Shown here: positions 35,426-44,780 of the stretch, piece by piece
How the letters are laid out: each line of letters opens with the position of its first letter
How positions within the stretch are numbered: position 1 is the first letter of the stretch
Assembly: GCF_000577815.1 (NCBI RefSeq)
Contig: NZ_CBYM010000014.1
Span: 1 to 64,000 of the forward strand
Origin: Clostridium saudiense
GTDB taxonomy: Bacteria; Bacillota; Clostridia; Clostridiales; Clostridiaceae
DNA: 64,000 nucleotides
Reading direction: 5' to 3'
The notes under the pieces: generated by a model
Database searches by the model: none
What the model saw: the letters and a program-made list of their open reading frames with translations, nothing else
Told to the model about the DNA's origin: nothing
Position numbers and translations under genes: made by a program

Positions 35426-36868
35426 ATGGGAAAGTATATTGATGACTCAAAAGCATTACTAGAATACGTTGGCGGAAAAGAAAACATTAGTGCAGTTACA
35501 CATTGTGTAACTCGTATGAGATTTGTATTAAAGGATACAAGTAAAGCAGATAAAGAAAAAATAGAAGCATTAAAATGTGTAAAAGGAACATTTATTCAAG
35601 CTGGACAATTCCAAGTAATAATTGGAAATACAGTTACTGATTTTTACAATGACTTTGTAAAGGTTTCTGGTATTGAAGGAGTAAGTAAGGATAGTGTTAA
35701 AGATGCAGCTAAATCAAATATGAGCTTTATTCAAAAGTTAATGGCAAATTTAGCAGAGATATTTTCACCACTTATTCCAGCAATTATAGTTGGAGGTCTT
35801 ATTTTAGGATTTAGAAATATCATAGGTGATGTAAAGTTCTTCGAAGATGGAACAAAAACATTAATTGAAATATCACAATTTTGGGCAGGAACTTATAGTT
35901 TCTTATGGCTAATAGGTGAAGCGATATTCCACTTCTTACCTGTAGGAATCGTATGGGCAATTACTAAGAAGATGGGAACTACTCAAATACTTGGTATAGT
36001 ATTAGGTATTACATTAGTATCACCACAACTTTTAAATGCATATGCGGTATCAGGTGGAGCTGATATTCCATTCTGGGATTTTGGATTTGCTAAAGTTAAT
36101 ATGATTGGATATCAAGCACAAGTTATTCCAGCGATATTAGCAGGGTTTGTATTAGTTTATTTAGAGAAATTCTTTAGAAAAATATCACCAGCTGCAATTT
36201 CAATGATAATAGTGCCATTCTTTGCATTAGTACCATCAGTACTTATAGCACATACAGTACTTGGACCTATTGGTTGGAAAATTGGAGATATGATTTCAAC
36301 AGTTGTTTATTCAGGATTAACTTCATCATTTAGTTGGTTATTTGCAGGTATATTTGGATTTGTTTATGCTCCATTAGTTATTACTGGTTTACATCACATG
36401 ACAAATGCAATTGACCTTCAATTAATGTCACAAGTTGGTGGTACATTATTATGGCCAATGATTGCTTTATCAAATATTGCTCAAGGATCAGCTGTACTTG
36501 CAATGATATACTTACAAAGAAAAAATGAAGAAGAAAAGCAAGTTTCAATACCAGCATGTATTTCAGCATATTTAGGTGTAACAGAACCAGCATTGTTTGG
36601 TGTTAACTTAAAATATGGATTCCCATTTATTTGTGGAATGATTGGTTCAGGTATTGCAGCAGTAATATCAGTAGCAACAGGAGTTATGGCAAATGCAATT
36701 GGTATAGGGGGTATTCCTGGAATACTTTCAATTCAACCTCAACATATGTTAATGTTTGCTGTAGCTATGGTAGTAGCAATAGTAATTCCATTTGTATTAA
36801 CAATAATTGTTGGAAGAAAAAAATTAGGAAATGCATCAGTAGATGCTAAAGTAAAGAAAGCTGCTTAA
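35426..36868 (+). CDS. treP: PTS trehalose-type EIIBC
   Basis: The 480-residue protein has an EIIB domain (1-85) with phospho-acceptor Cys in AVTHCVTRMRFVL and a 10-helix EIIC domain (about 105-470; GLHHMTNAIDLQLMSQVGGT, then GVTEPALFGVNLKYGFPF). It imports and phosphorylates a glucoside, here trehalose by context with treA and treR. No EIIA domain is attached, so a separate EIIA is needed. ATG 35426 has SD TTAGGAGG; ATG 35408 overlaps it. First gene of the operon. Confidence 0.9.
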   Translation: MGKYIDDSKALLEYVGGKENISAVTHCVTRMRFVLKDTSKADKEKIEALKCVKGTFIQAGQFQVIIGNTVTDFYNDFVKVSGIEGVSKDSVKDAAKSNMSFIQKLMANLAEIFSPLIPAIIVGGLILGFRNIIGDVKFFEDGTKTLIEISQFWAGTYSFLWLIGEAIFHFLPVGIVWAITKKMGTTQILGIVLGITLVSPQLLNAYAVSGGADIPFWDFGFAKVNMIGYQAQVIPAILAGFVLVYLEKFFRKISPAAISMIIVPFFALVPSVLIAHTVLGPIGWKIGDMISTVVYSGLTSSFSWLFAGIFGFVYAPLVITGLHHMTNAIDLQLMSQVGGTLLWPMIALSNIAQGSAVLAMIYLQRKNEEEKQVSIPACISAYLGVTEPALFGVNLKYGFPFICGMIGSGIAAVISVATGVMANAIGIGGIPGILSIQPQHMLMFAVAMVVAIVIPFVLTIIVGRKKLGNASVDAKVKKAA

Positions 36869-36965
36869 TAAAATATAAAAAATTATAAAAGGATGATATA
36901 TGAATAGTATAAAATTACTAGGCATATATCGTCCATTATTTGCTAGATAGAAGGAGATAGTTAAA

Positions 36966-38630
36966 ATGAAAGATTTTAGAGAAAGTGTAGTTTATCAAAT
37001 ATACCCTAAGTCATTTAATGATTCAAACGGAGATGGAATTGGAGATATAAACGGAGTAACAGAAAAATTAGATTATTTAAAAGAACTTGGTGTAGATTAT
37101 ATATGGTTAACTCCTGTTTATGTATCTCCTCAAAAAGATAATGGATATGACGTTGCAGATTACTACAAAATAGATCCAAGAATGGGGACTATGGAAGATT
37201 TCGATAATCTTGTAGAGGAAGCAAAAAAAAGAAATATTGATATTATGTTAGATATGGTATTTAATCATACTTCTACTGAACATGAGTGGTTTAAAAAAGC
37301 TTTAAAAGGTGATAAGAAGTATAAAGATTTCTATATATTTAAGGAAGGGAAAAATAATGAACCTCCAACTAATTGGGTTTCAAAATTTGGTGGTAATGCT
37401 TGGGAGTATGTAGAAGAGTTTAATGAATATTATCTTCACTTATTTGACGTTACACAAGGTGATTTAAATTGGGATAATGAAGAAGTAAGAAGTGAAATTT
37501 ATAAAGTAGTAAACTTTTGGTTAGATAAAGGGGTAAAAGGCTTTAGATTAGATGTAATTAATCTTATTTCAAAGCCAGAAGTGTTTGAAAGTGACAATAT
37601 AGGTGATGGAAGAAGATTTTATACTGATGGACCTAATATTCATAAGTATTTAAAAGAACTTAATAAAAATACATTTGGTAAGTATGAAGATATAATTACA
37701 GTTGGAGAAATGTCTTCAACATCAGTAGATAATTGTATTAAGTATTCAAATCCTGAAGAAAAAGAACTTTCAATGGTGTTTAATTTCCATCATTTAAAGG
37801 TTGACTATAAAAATGGTGATAAGTGGACAATGATGGATTTTGATTTTAAGATGTTAAAAGATATATTCAAACAATGGCAAGAGGAAATGCAAGAGGGTAA
37901 TGGATGGAGTGCAGTATTTTGGTGCAATCATGATCAACCTAGAGCAATATCTAGATTTGGAAATGATAAAAAGTATCATAATGAAAGTGGTAAAATGTTA
38001 GCAACAACTATTCATATGATGAGGGGAACTCCTTATATTTATCAAGGTGAAGAGTTTGGAATGACTAATCCTTACTTTGATTCAATAGAAGAATATAGAG
38101 ATGTTGAATCTATAAATTATTATAATATATTAAAAGAACAAGGTGAAACTGAAGAGGATATTTTAGAAATATTAAGATCAAAATCAAGAGATAATTCAAG
38201 AACTCCGATACAATGGAATAGTAAAGAAAATGCAGGGTTTACTGTAGGAACTCCATGGATACCAGTTAGTAAAATGTATAAAGAAATAAATGCGGAAAAG
38301 GCATTAGAAAATAAGGATTCAGTATTTTACCATTATAAAAAGTTAATATCTTTAAGAAAAGAATATGATGTTATTTCAAAAGGTAATATAGAAATGATAT
38401 TAGAAGAACATAACAAAGTATTAGCTTATACAAGAAATTATGAAAATAAAACTTTAGTAGTTTTAAATAACTTCTATGGTGAAGAAACAATGGTAAAATT
38501 ACCATCAGAATTATTATGCAATGAATATAAAGTAAATACATTAATATCAAATTATTCAAATTCTAGAAAATTAAAGGAAGAAATAATACTTAGACCATAT
38601 GAGTCAATAGTTTATTATATTGAGAAATAG
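36966..38630 (+). CDS. treA: Trehalose-6-phosphate hydrolase
   Basis: The 554-residue GH13 enzyme (subfamily of oligo-1,6-glucosidase/TreC) cleaves trehalose-6-phosphate to glucose and glucose-6-phosphate. Motifs: DMVFNHTSTEHEWF (region I), GFRLDVINLISKP with the nucleophile Asp, TVGEMSST with the acid Glu, and FWCNHDQPR with the transition-state Asp. The start MKDFRESVVYQIYPKSFNDS is typical. Second gene of the tre operon, with SD AAGGAGA. Confidence 0.92.
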   Translation: MKDFRESVVYQIYPKSFNDSNGDGIGDINGVTEKLDYLKELGVDYIWLTPVYVSPQKDNGYDVADYYKIDPRMGTMEDFDNLVEEAKKRNIDIMLDMVFNHTSTEHEWFKKALKGDKKYKDFYIFKEGKNNEPPTNWVSKFGGNAWEYVEEFNEYYLHLFDVTQGDLNWDNEEVRSEIYKVVNFWLDKGVKGFRLDVINLISKPEVFESDNIGDGRRFYTDGPNIHKYLKELNKNTFGKYEDIITVGEMSSTSVDNCIKYSNPEEKELSMVFNFHHLKVDYKNGDKWTMMDFDFKMLKDIFKQWQEEMQEGNGWSAVFWCNHDQPRAISRFGNDKKYHNESGKMLATTIHMMRGTPYIYQGEEFGMTNPYFDSIEEYRDVESINYYNILKEQGETEEDILEILRSKSRDNSRTPIQWNSKENAGFTVGTPWIPVSKMYKEINAEKALENKDSVFYHYKKLISLRKEYDVISKGNIEMILEEHNKVLAYTRNYENKTLVVLNNFYGEETMVKLPSELLCNEYKVNTLISNYSNSRKLKEEIILRPYESIVYYIEK

Positions 38631-38664
38631 TAGATATTTATGATAAAATAACTATGGTGATGAA

Positions 38665-39375
38665 ATGGATAAGAAGTATTTAAATATATATAACATTATA
38701 GTTAATAAAATTGAAAGTAAAGAATATGTAGCAAATGATAAATTACCTTCTGAAAAGGAATTAATGGATGAGTATAATGTCTCAAGGGATACTGTAAGAA
38801 AATCTTTAAATATGCTAGAACAAAATGGATATATTCAAAAAAGTAAAGGAAAAGGTTCATTTGTTTTAGACATAAATAAGTTTAATTTCCCAGTTTCAGG
38901 TGTAGTTAGTCTTAAAGAGCTTAGTGAAAAGTCAGGAAGGGCTATTGAAACAACAGTTGAGGCTTTAGAGTGTATTATTCCTAAAAAAAACATTTCAAAA
39001 GGGCTTGAGATAAATGAAGATGAGAAAGTATGGAGAATAGTAAGAGCAAGAACTATAGATGGAGAAAAGGTAATATTAGATAAGGATTACGTAGTTCAAA
39101 AATTTGTAGAAAATCTTACTGAAGATATATGCAAGAATTCTTTATATGAATATGTTGAAAATGTGTTAGGATTAAAGATAGCATATGCAAAAAAAGAAAT
39201 AACAGTTCAAAATGCTTCAGAGGAAGATAAAAAGTATTTAGATATGAAGGGCTTTGATATGATAGTAGTAGTTAAAAGCTATACATATTTAGATGATACA
39301 AGTTTATTTCAGTATACAGAGTCAAGACATAGGCCAGATAAATTTGTATTTGTAGATTTCGCAAGAAGACATTAA
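38665..39375 (+). CDS. treR: GntR-family trehalose operon repressor
   Basis: The 236-residue protein has an N-terminal GntR winged helix (KLPSEKELMDEYNVSRDTVRKSLNMLEQNGY) and a C-terminal UTRA ligand-binding domain (about 85-230). By family and position it binds trehalose-6-phosphate and represses treP-treA. SD is weak (GGTGATG). It is 34 nt after treA, so it is cotranscribed and autoregulated through the promoter at 35311. Confidence 0.9.
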   Translation: MDKKYLNIYNIIVNKIESKEYVANDKLPSEKELMDEYNVSRDTVRKSLNMLEQNGYIQKSKGKGSFVLDINKFNFPVSGVVSLKELSEKSGRAIETTVEALECIIPKKNISKGLEINEDEKVWRIVRARTIDGEKVILDKDYVVQKFVENLTEDICKNSLYEYVENVLGLKIAYAKKEITVQNASEEDKKYLDMKGFDMIVVVKSYTYLDDTSLFQYTESRHRPDKFVFVDFARRH

Positions 39376-39377
39376 TA

Positions 39378-39473
39378 AAAAGGTGCACTTATAAATTGAT
39401 ACCTATAGACTAGACACTTATAAAAAAGTGTTTAAGTTTATAGATATCAGTTTACATCAGTGCACTTTTTTTT
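39378..39473 (+). terminator. Long three-tier hairpin terminator after treR
   Basis: Outer arms AAAGGTGCACT / AGTGCACTTTTTTTT, middle arms TTGATACCTATAGACT / AGTTTATAGATATCAGT (13 of 16 paired), inner CACTT/AAGTG. About 95 nt, ending in T8. It acts as the tre terminator but is far longer than its neighbours. The gap to 39680 is otherwise AT-rich without a gene. Confidence 0.75.
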
Positions 39474-39680
39474 ATTAATTAATTAATAAATATATTTATT
39501 TAACTATTAAATAATTTGAATTTTCATGTAGGTAATAAAATAAATACTATAATTTTGGTGATATTTTTCGGGTATTTAAAGTAAAAGGTTAATATTATAA
39601 TTAATTACATATAAAATTTAATTGTATTTTTATAATAATTAGATTATAAATTTTAACTATATAAAAGGATGGGAATAGAT

Positions 39681-42470
39681 ATGACTAAAATAAATTTGCA
39701 TGGTGAATGGAATTTTCAATTAGATAAAGATAAACAAGGATTAAATAATGAATTATATAAAAAAGAATTAAATGATACAATTACTTTACCAACAACAACT
39801 TCTGAAGCAAAGAAAGGTGAAATAAATACTGATAGAGAAGTTGGATATCTTACTGATTTATACAAATTCGAAGGATTTGCTTGGTTTTCTAAAGAAGTAG
39901 AATTTCCAAATAAAAGTGAAAATGATTATATAGAATTAATAATGGAAAGAACAAGGATAACACACCTTTGGATAGATGATAATTATGTGGGAACATATAA
40001 TAGTTTATGTACATCTCATCATTACGATATTACCCCTTATGTAAACAATAACAAGCACAAGGTAACTATAATGGTTGATAATACCTCATATCCAACAAAA
40101 GGTGGACATATGACTTCACCAGATACTCAAACAAATTGGAATGGAATTACTGGGGAAATTTCTATTAAAATTACTAATAAAACTAGATTATCAAATGTTA
40201 AGTTTTATCCTAATATCGAAGATAAATCTGTTATAGTAAGAGGAAATATTTTAGGTAATAAAATAGAAAAAGTTTCATTGACAGCTTTTGATGAGATTAA
40301 AGTATTTGATAAAAAAGGTTATAACATAAATAATAATTCATTTGAAGTAAAGTACTTAATGGGAGAGGATGTTCAACTTTGGAGTGAATATAATCCACAT
40401 ACTTATAAAATGAAAATACAAATTCAAAATGAAGAAAAAGTTATAAATGAAGATACTTATTCATTTGGTATGTTATCTTTTAAAACTAATGAAAAGAAGT
40501 TTTTAATAAATGGACAAGAGACTTTTCTTAGAGGAAAACATGATGGGTTAATTTTTCCTTTAACAGGATATGCACCAACAGATTTAGAAAGCTGGATAAA
40601 GGTTTTAAAAACATCAAAGGAATACGGTATTAATCATTATAGATTCCATACATGCTGTCCACCTAAAGCTGCTTTTGAGGCAGCAGACATTGTTGGTATT
40701 TATATGGAACCAGAACTACCTTTCTGGGGGACAATAACAACAAAAGAAGATGAAAATCATGATGAAGCTATGGAAGAGTATTTAATTAAAGAAGGATATA
40801 GAATGTTAGATGAATTTGGTAATCATCCATCATTTGTTATGATGTCTTTAGGTAATGAATTATGGGGAAGCAAGGAAACTCTAAATTCTATTTTAAAGGG
40901 ATATAAAGAATATGATAATAGACATCTTTATGTACAAGGATGTAATAACTTCCAATGGGCACCATGTATTTTAGAAGAGGATGATTTCTTTAGTGGAGTT
41001 CGTTTTACAGGTGATAGATTATATAGAGGTTCTTATGCAATGTGTGATGCTCCACAAGGTCATATACAAACAGACGCACCAAATACAATTCATAATTATG
41101 ATGAAATAATAAGACCAACTTCAAAGAAAAAAAGTTCAGCAGGGGAAGTTGGAGTTAAGCAAATTCAATATGGAACTGGAGTAAAAGAAGTACTTGTGTC
41201 TGAAACAGAAGAGTTTATTCCTAAGGTACCAGTTATTTCACATGAAATTGGACAATATGAAACTTTTCCTAATTTCAAAGAAATAGATAAATATACTGGA
41301 GTATTAAAAGCTAGGAATTTCGAAGTGTTTAAAGAGCGTTTAGAGGAAAAAGGATTAATTGATAAGGCTGATATGTACTTTAAAGCATCAGGTAAATTAG
41401 CAGCAGAATGCTATAAAGGTGAATTAGAAACAGCATTTAGAAGCAATGAATTAGCAGGATTCCAATTGCTAGACTTGCAGGATTTTAGTGGACAAGGAAC
41501 TGCTTTAGTAGGGATTTTAGATGCTTTTATGGATAATAAGGGAATAATATCATCAGAAGAATGGAGAGAGTTCTGTTCGGATTGTATATTGCTTGGAGAG
41601 TTTTCAAAGTATGTATGGGATGCAGGAGAAAAATTTAAATGTAATATAAAACTTACTAATTATAGAAAAGAAATTAAAAATTGCAATATGGTTTTAAAGA
41701 TAGAACTTGTGAATGAAACAAGTTGTCTATGGAAGGAAGAAGTAATAGTAAGTAAACTTGCTATTGGTGTAAATAATTTATCAACTGTAAGCTTTCAATT
41801 ACCAAAATGTGAAGTACCACAAAAATATACATTTAAATTAACAATTGAAGATTTAGATATATTAAATCACTATGAGTTATGGGTATATCCTATAGTCCCA
41901 GAATTAGATAAAGAAAATATTATTATTACTGATGATTTATTAGAAGTGATAAGTGGAGTTTCAAATAATAAAAAGATATTATATTATCCAAAAGAAGAGG
42001 AAAATATAAATTCAATTGAAGGAACTTATTGTACAGATTTCTGGTGTTATCCAATGTTTAGATCTATTTCAGAAAGTATGGGTAAACCTATACCAGTAGG
42101 AACAATGGGATTATTAATAAATGATAAACATCCTGCATTAATGAATTTTCCATGCGAGTTTTATTCAACTCCACAATGGTGGGATATTATTATGAATTCC
42201 CGTTTATCTATTTTAGATAATGTTAAGATTGATCCAATTGTACAAATGATTGATAATTTTGAGAGAAATCATTTGTTAGGATTAGTTTATGAATTTAAAG
42301 TAAATGAAGCTAAAATTTTAGTTTGCAATTCACCCCTTAAAGAAATAGTGGATAGTAGTCCAGCAGAATGGCTTCAATATAGTTTAATTAAATATATGGA
42401 AAGTAAAGATTTTAAGCCAGAGAAAACTATTAGGATAGATACGTTTAATAGTATATTTAATAGTAAGTAA
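39681..42470 (+). CDS. Glycoside hydrolase family 2-like enzyme
   Basis: The 929-residue enzyme has an N-terminal jelly roll (about 1-180), an Ig-like domain, a TIM barrel (about 270-640) and C-terminal beta domains. The acid/base is probably the Glu of MMSLGNELWGS and the nucleophile the Glu of VISHEIGQYETFP. It has no signal peptide, so it acts on imported sugars. The exact specificity (beta-galactoside, glucuronide or other) is not readable. ATG 39681 is preferred to ATG 39669 because AAAGGA precedes it. It is monogenic and follows the tre operon. Confidence 0.82.
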   Translation: MTKINLHGEWNFQLDKDKQGLNNELYKKELNDTITLPTTTSEAKKGEINTDREVGYLTDLYKFEGFAWFSKEVEFPNKSENDYIELIMERTRITHLWIDDNYVGTYNSLCTSHHYDITPYVNNNKHKVTIMVDNTSYPTKGGHMTSPDTQTNWNGITGEISIKITNKTRLSNVKFYPNIEDKSVIVRGNILGNKIEKVSLTAFDEIKVFDKKGYNINNNSFEVKYLMGEDVQLWSEYNPHTYKMKIQIQNEEKVINEDTYSFGMLSFKTNEKKFLINGQETFLRGKHDGLIFPLTGYAPTDLESWIKVLKTSKEYGINHYRFHTCCPPKAAFEAADIVGIYMEPELPFWGTITTKEDENHDEAMEEYLIKEGYRMLDEFGNHPSFVMMSLGNELWGSKETLNSILKGYKEYDNRHLYVQGCNNFQWAPCILEEDDFFSGVRFTGDRLYRGSYAMCDAPQGHIQTDAPNTIHNYDEIIRPTSKKKSSAGEVGVKQIQYGTGVKEVLVSETEEFIPKVPVISHEIGQYETFPNFKEIDKYTGVLKARNFEVFKERLEEKGLIDKADMYFKASGKLAAECYKGELETAFRSNELAGFQLLDLQDFSGQGTALVGILDAFMDNKGIISSEEWREFCSDCILLGEFSKYVWDAGEKFKCNIKLTNYRKEIKNCNMVLKIELVNETSCLWKEEVIVSKLAIGVNNLSTVSFQLPKCEVPQKYTFKLTIEDLDILNHYELWVYPIVPELDKENIIITDDLLEVISGVSNNKKILYYPKEEENINSIEGTYCTDFWCYPMFRSISESMGKPIPVGTMGLLINDKHPALMNFPCEFYSTPQWWDIIMNSRLSILDNVKIDPIVQMIDNFERNHLLGLVYEFKVNEAKILVCNSPLKEIVDSSPAEWLQYSLIKYMESKDFKPEKTIRIDTFNSIFNSK

Positions 42471-42487
42471 TAGAGATAAAAAATGAT

Positions 42488-42542
42488 GTAGCCTCCGAGT
42501 CAATTATTCAAATTGGATTAGGAGGCTTTATTATCTTTTTCT
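42488..42542 (+). terminator. Terminator after GH2 gene
   Basis: AGCCTCC pairs with GGAGGCT around an inner CAATTATTCAAATTG, then TTTATTATCTTTTT. The rest of the 339-bp gap to 42809 has AT-rich DNA and no gene. Confidence 0.8.
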
Positions 42543-42809
42543 TGTATCTCTCTTATAAGCATACATTACCTCCAGTAAAAAGTGTTTATTATAACTATTA
42601 TAACAAAGAAAGCTCTTTTAACTTAAAAAATAATATATTTAATGTAAAAATAATAGAAAAATGTAATTGTTATCACATAAAAGAGGGATATTTCATGATA
42701 TAATAAAAAAATAAATAAAAATAAGAATGTAAAAATACGAGATATAATTATGTTATTTTTATATTTAGTTTTATTAAATAATTAGATATTAAGTAGGGGG
42801 GTAAATATT

Positions 42810-43433
42810 ATGAAGAAATTTATAAAAGAACAGGTGCTAAAAGTAGTAGATACACTTGAGACTATAATAGGGGTACTTTTAGCAATTTGTATTGGAATAT
42901 CTGTTATATATCTAATTTTTGATATTACATCGGTATTCTCATTTAGAAATAATTTAGATGCATTTAATGATTATCTTTCAATAGCATTTAACTTTGTTAT
43001 TGGAATAGAATTTATAAAGATGTTATGTAAACATACACCAGAAACTGTAATTGAAGTTTTACTTTTTGCTATTGCAAGACAATTAATAGTTGAACACATG
43101 ACAATATTCCAAAATTTAATAGGGGTACTAGCTATAGCAGCATTGTTTGCTACAAGAAAGTACTTATTTTATAACTTTGATGAAGTTGATAAAACTATTT
43201 ATAGAAGTAGTGAAAGAGTAAAAAGGATAAACTTTTTAGAACATATCGATATACCACATGAAAATAAAGAAGATACATTAGAAGATATTGTACTAAAGGA
43301 AATAGAAGCAAGAAAACTAGAGTTAGGCACAGGAGTATGTATTTATTATCCAGGATTTGCATTAAGAGTAGCAAAAATAACAAATAATGTTGTAACAAGA
43401 GTTGAAGTTATACGTTCAATGAAAAAGAAATAA
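42810..43433 (+). CDS. Membrane protein with PsiE-like helices and transporter-associated-like domain
   Basis: A 207-residue protein with four hydrophobic segments (about 15-125) in which EVLLFAIARQLIVEHM resembles PsiE-type phosphate-starvation membrane proteins. The soluble C-terminal part (about 150-205; GTGVCIYYPGFALRVAKITN) resembles the CorC/HlyC transporter-associated fold. SD AGGGGGG before ATG 42810. Function unknown. Both family links are by eye. Confidence 0.55.
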   Translation: MKKFIKEQVLKVVDTLETIIGVLLAICIGISVIYLIFDITSVFSFRNNLDAFNDYLSIAFNFVIGIEFIKMLCKHTPETVIEVLLFAIARQLIVEHMTIFQNLIGVLAIAALFATRKYLFYNFDEVDKTIYRSSERVKRINFLEHIDIPHENKEDTLEDIVLKEIEARKLELGTGVCIYYPGFALRVAKITNNVVTRVEVIRSMKKK

Positions 43434-43445
43434 GGATTTAATTAT

Positions 43446-43495
43446 AAAAAAGAGAAGTTGCACAACTAAGTAAATAGGGTACAACTTCTCTTTTT
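43446..43495 (+). terminator. Terminator
   Basis: AAAAAGAGAAGTTG pairs with CAACTTCTCTTTTT. Confidence 0.88.
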
Positions 43496-43566
43496 ATTAT
43501 TATAATATGAATTATGGATTGGTAAATAAATCTATTGTAAAATATTAAATATGATGATTTATTCTA

Positions 43567-44610
43567 ATGTATTTAACAGTAATAAACATTTTGTTTATGT
43601 TAAGTTTATTATTTAGTATCATTATTAATTTAATTACTACAGTTATTACAGGGGTTTTAATGTATATATCATTTGCTCTAGGAATTTTAAATGAAAAAAA
43701 TATTACAGGTATAATGGTATTACCTATAATTACATTAGTTTCATGTATTTTAATAGGTGTTGTAGTTTCTGCATGTTCAAGTAGAGCTGTATTAAAAAAT
43801 GTTAGAGAGTTTATCGAAGCAACAGATAAACTATCACGTGGAGATTTTTCAGCCCGTTTAAATATAAGAAAGCCACCTGAATTTAGAATATTATCTAAAA
43901 ATTTTAATACAATGGCAGAAGAATTAGGTAGTATTGAAGTATTACGTACAGATTTTATAAATAATTTTTCTCATGAATTTAAAACACCAATTATATCTAT
44001 TAAAGGCTTTGCGGAAATTTTAAAGGATGATGATCTTTCTAAAGAAGAAAGAAATGAATATTTAGATATAATTATAGAAGAATCTAAAAGGTTAACATCA
44101 CTTGCTACTAATGTTTTAAATCTTTCTAAAATTGAAACTCAAGCTATATTAAAAGAAAAGCAGATGTTCAATATAGGTGAGCAAATTCGTCAAAGTATAT
44201 TACTTTTAGATTCTAAGTTTCAGTCTAAAAATATTTCATTAGATATTAATATTGAAGATTGTAATATATATGCTAATAAAGAAATGCTAAATCAAGTATG
44301 GCTAAATTTATTAGATAATGCAATTAAATTTAATAATGAAAATGGATTAGTTAGTGTTAATATGAAGAAAAAAGAAAAGGAAATTTTAATTACTATTATA
44401 GATTCGGGAATAGGAATTTCTAAAGAGGTCGTATCTAAAATATTTGATAAATTTTATCAAGAAGATACTTCTCATTCAACTAAAGGTAATGGACTTGGTC
44501 TTACTATAGTTAAGAAAATAATAGAATTGCATGGTGGAACAATAGAATGTGAGAGTATTGTTTCAAAGGGAACAAAATTTACAATAATATTGCCAATAGA
44601 GCAAATATAA
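43567..44610 (+). CDS. Orphan sensor histidine kinase
   Basis: The 347-residue membrane kinase has two N-terminal helices with almost no extracellular loop, a HAMP domain (about 75-125), HisKA (FINNFSHEFKTPIISIKGFAEI, phospho-His) and HATPase_c (NLLDNAIKFNNENG N box; DSGIGI G1; GNGLGLTIVKK G2). The C-terminal boxes are intact. No response regulator gene is adjacent, and no SD is visible before ATG 43567. It lies 70 bp after a terminator and 170 bp before an ABC exporter, which it may once have regulated. Confidence 0.85.
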   Translation: MYLTVINILFMLSLLFSIIINLITTVITGVLMYISFALGILNEKNITGIMVLPIITLVSCILIGVVVSACSSRAVLKNVREFIEATDKLSRGDFSARLNIRKPPEFRILSKNFNTMAEELGSIEVLRTDFINNFSHEFKTPIISIKGFAEILKDDDLSKEERNEYLDIIIEESKRLTSLATNVLNLSKIETQAILKEKQMFNIGEQIRQSILLLDSKFQSKNISLDINIEDCNIYANKEMLNQVWLNLLDNAIKFNNENGLVSVNMKKKEKEILITIIDSGIGISKEVVSKIFDKFYQEDTSHSTKGNGLGLTIVKKIIELHGGTIECESIVSKGTKFTIILPIEQI

Positions 44611-44638
44611 AAATTAAATACAATGTAATTTATTTAAG

Positions 44639-44679
44639 AACTGATAGCTACTATAAATTTAGTGGTTATCAGTTTTTTT
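44639..44679 (+). terminator. Terminator after histidine kinase
   Basis: AACTGATA pairs with TATCAGTT, with inner ACTA/TAGT, then T7. Confidence 0.8.
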
Positions 44680-44780
44680 ATTTCTAATAATTAAATTAAT
44701 AAAAGGTAGATTAAGTTTATTTTCAGTTAATTTTTATAATATATGATTTAATCAAGACATCAAGGAAGGAGATTTAATAT

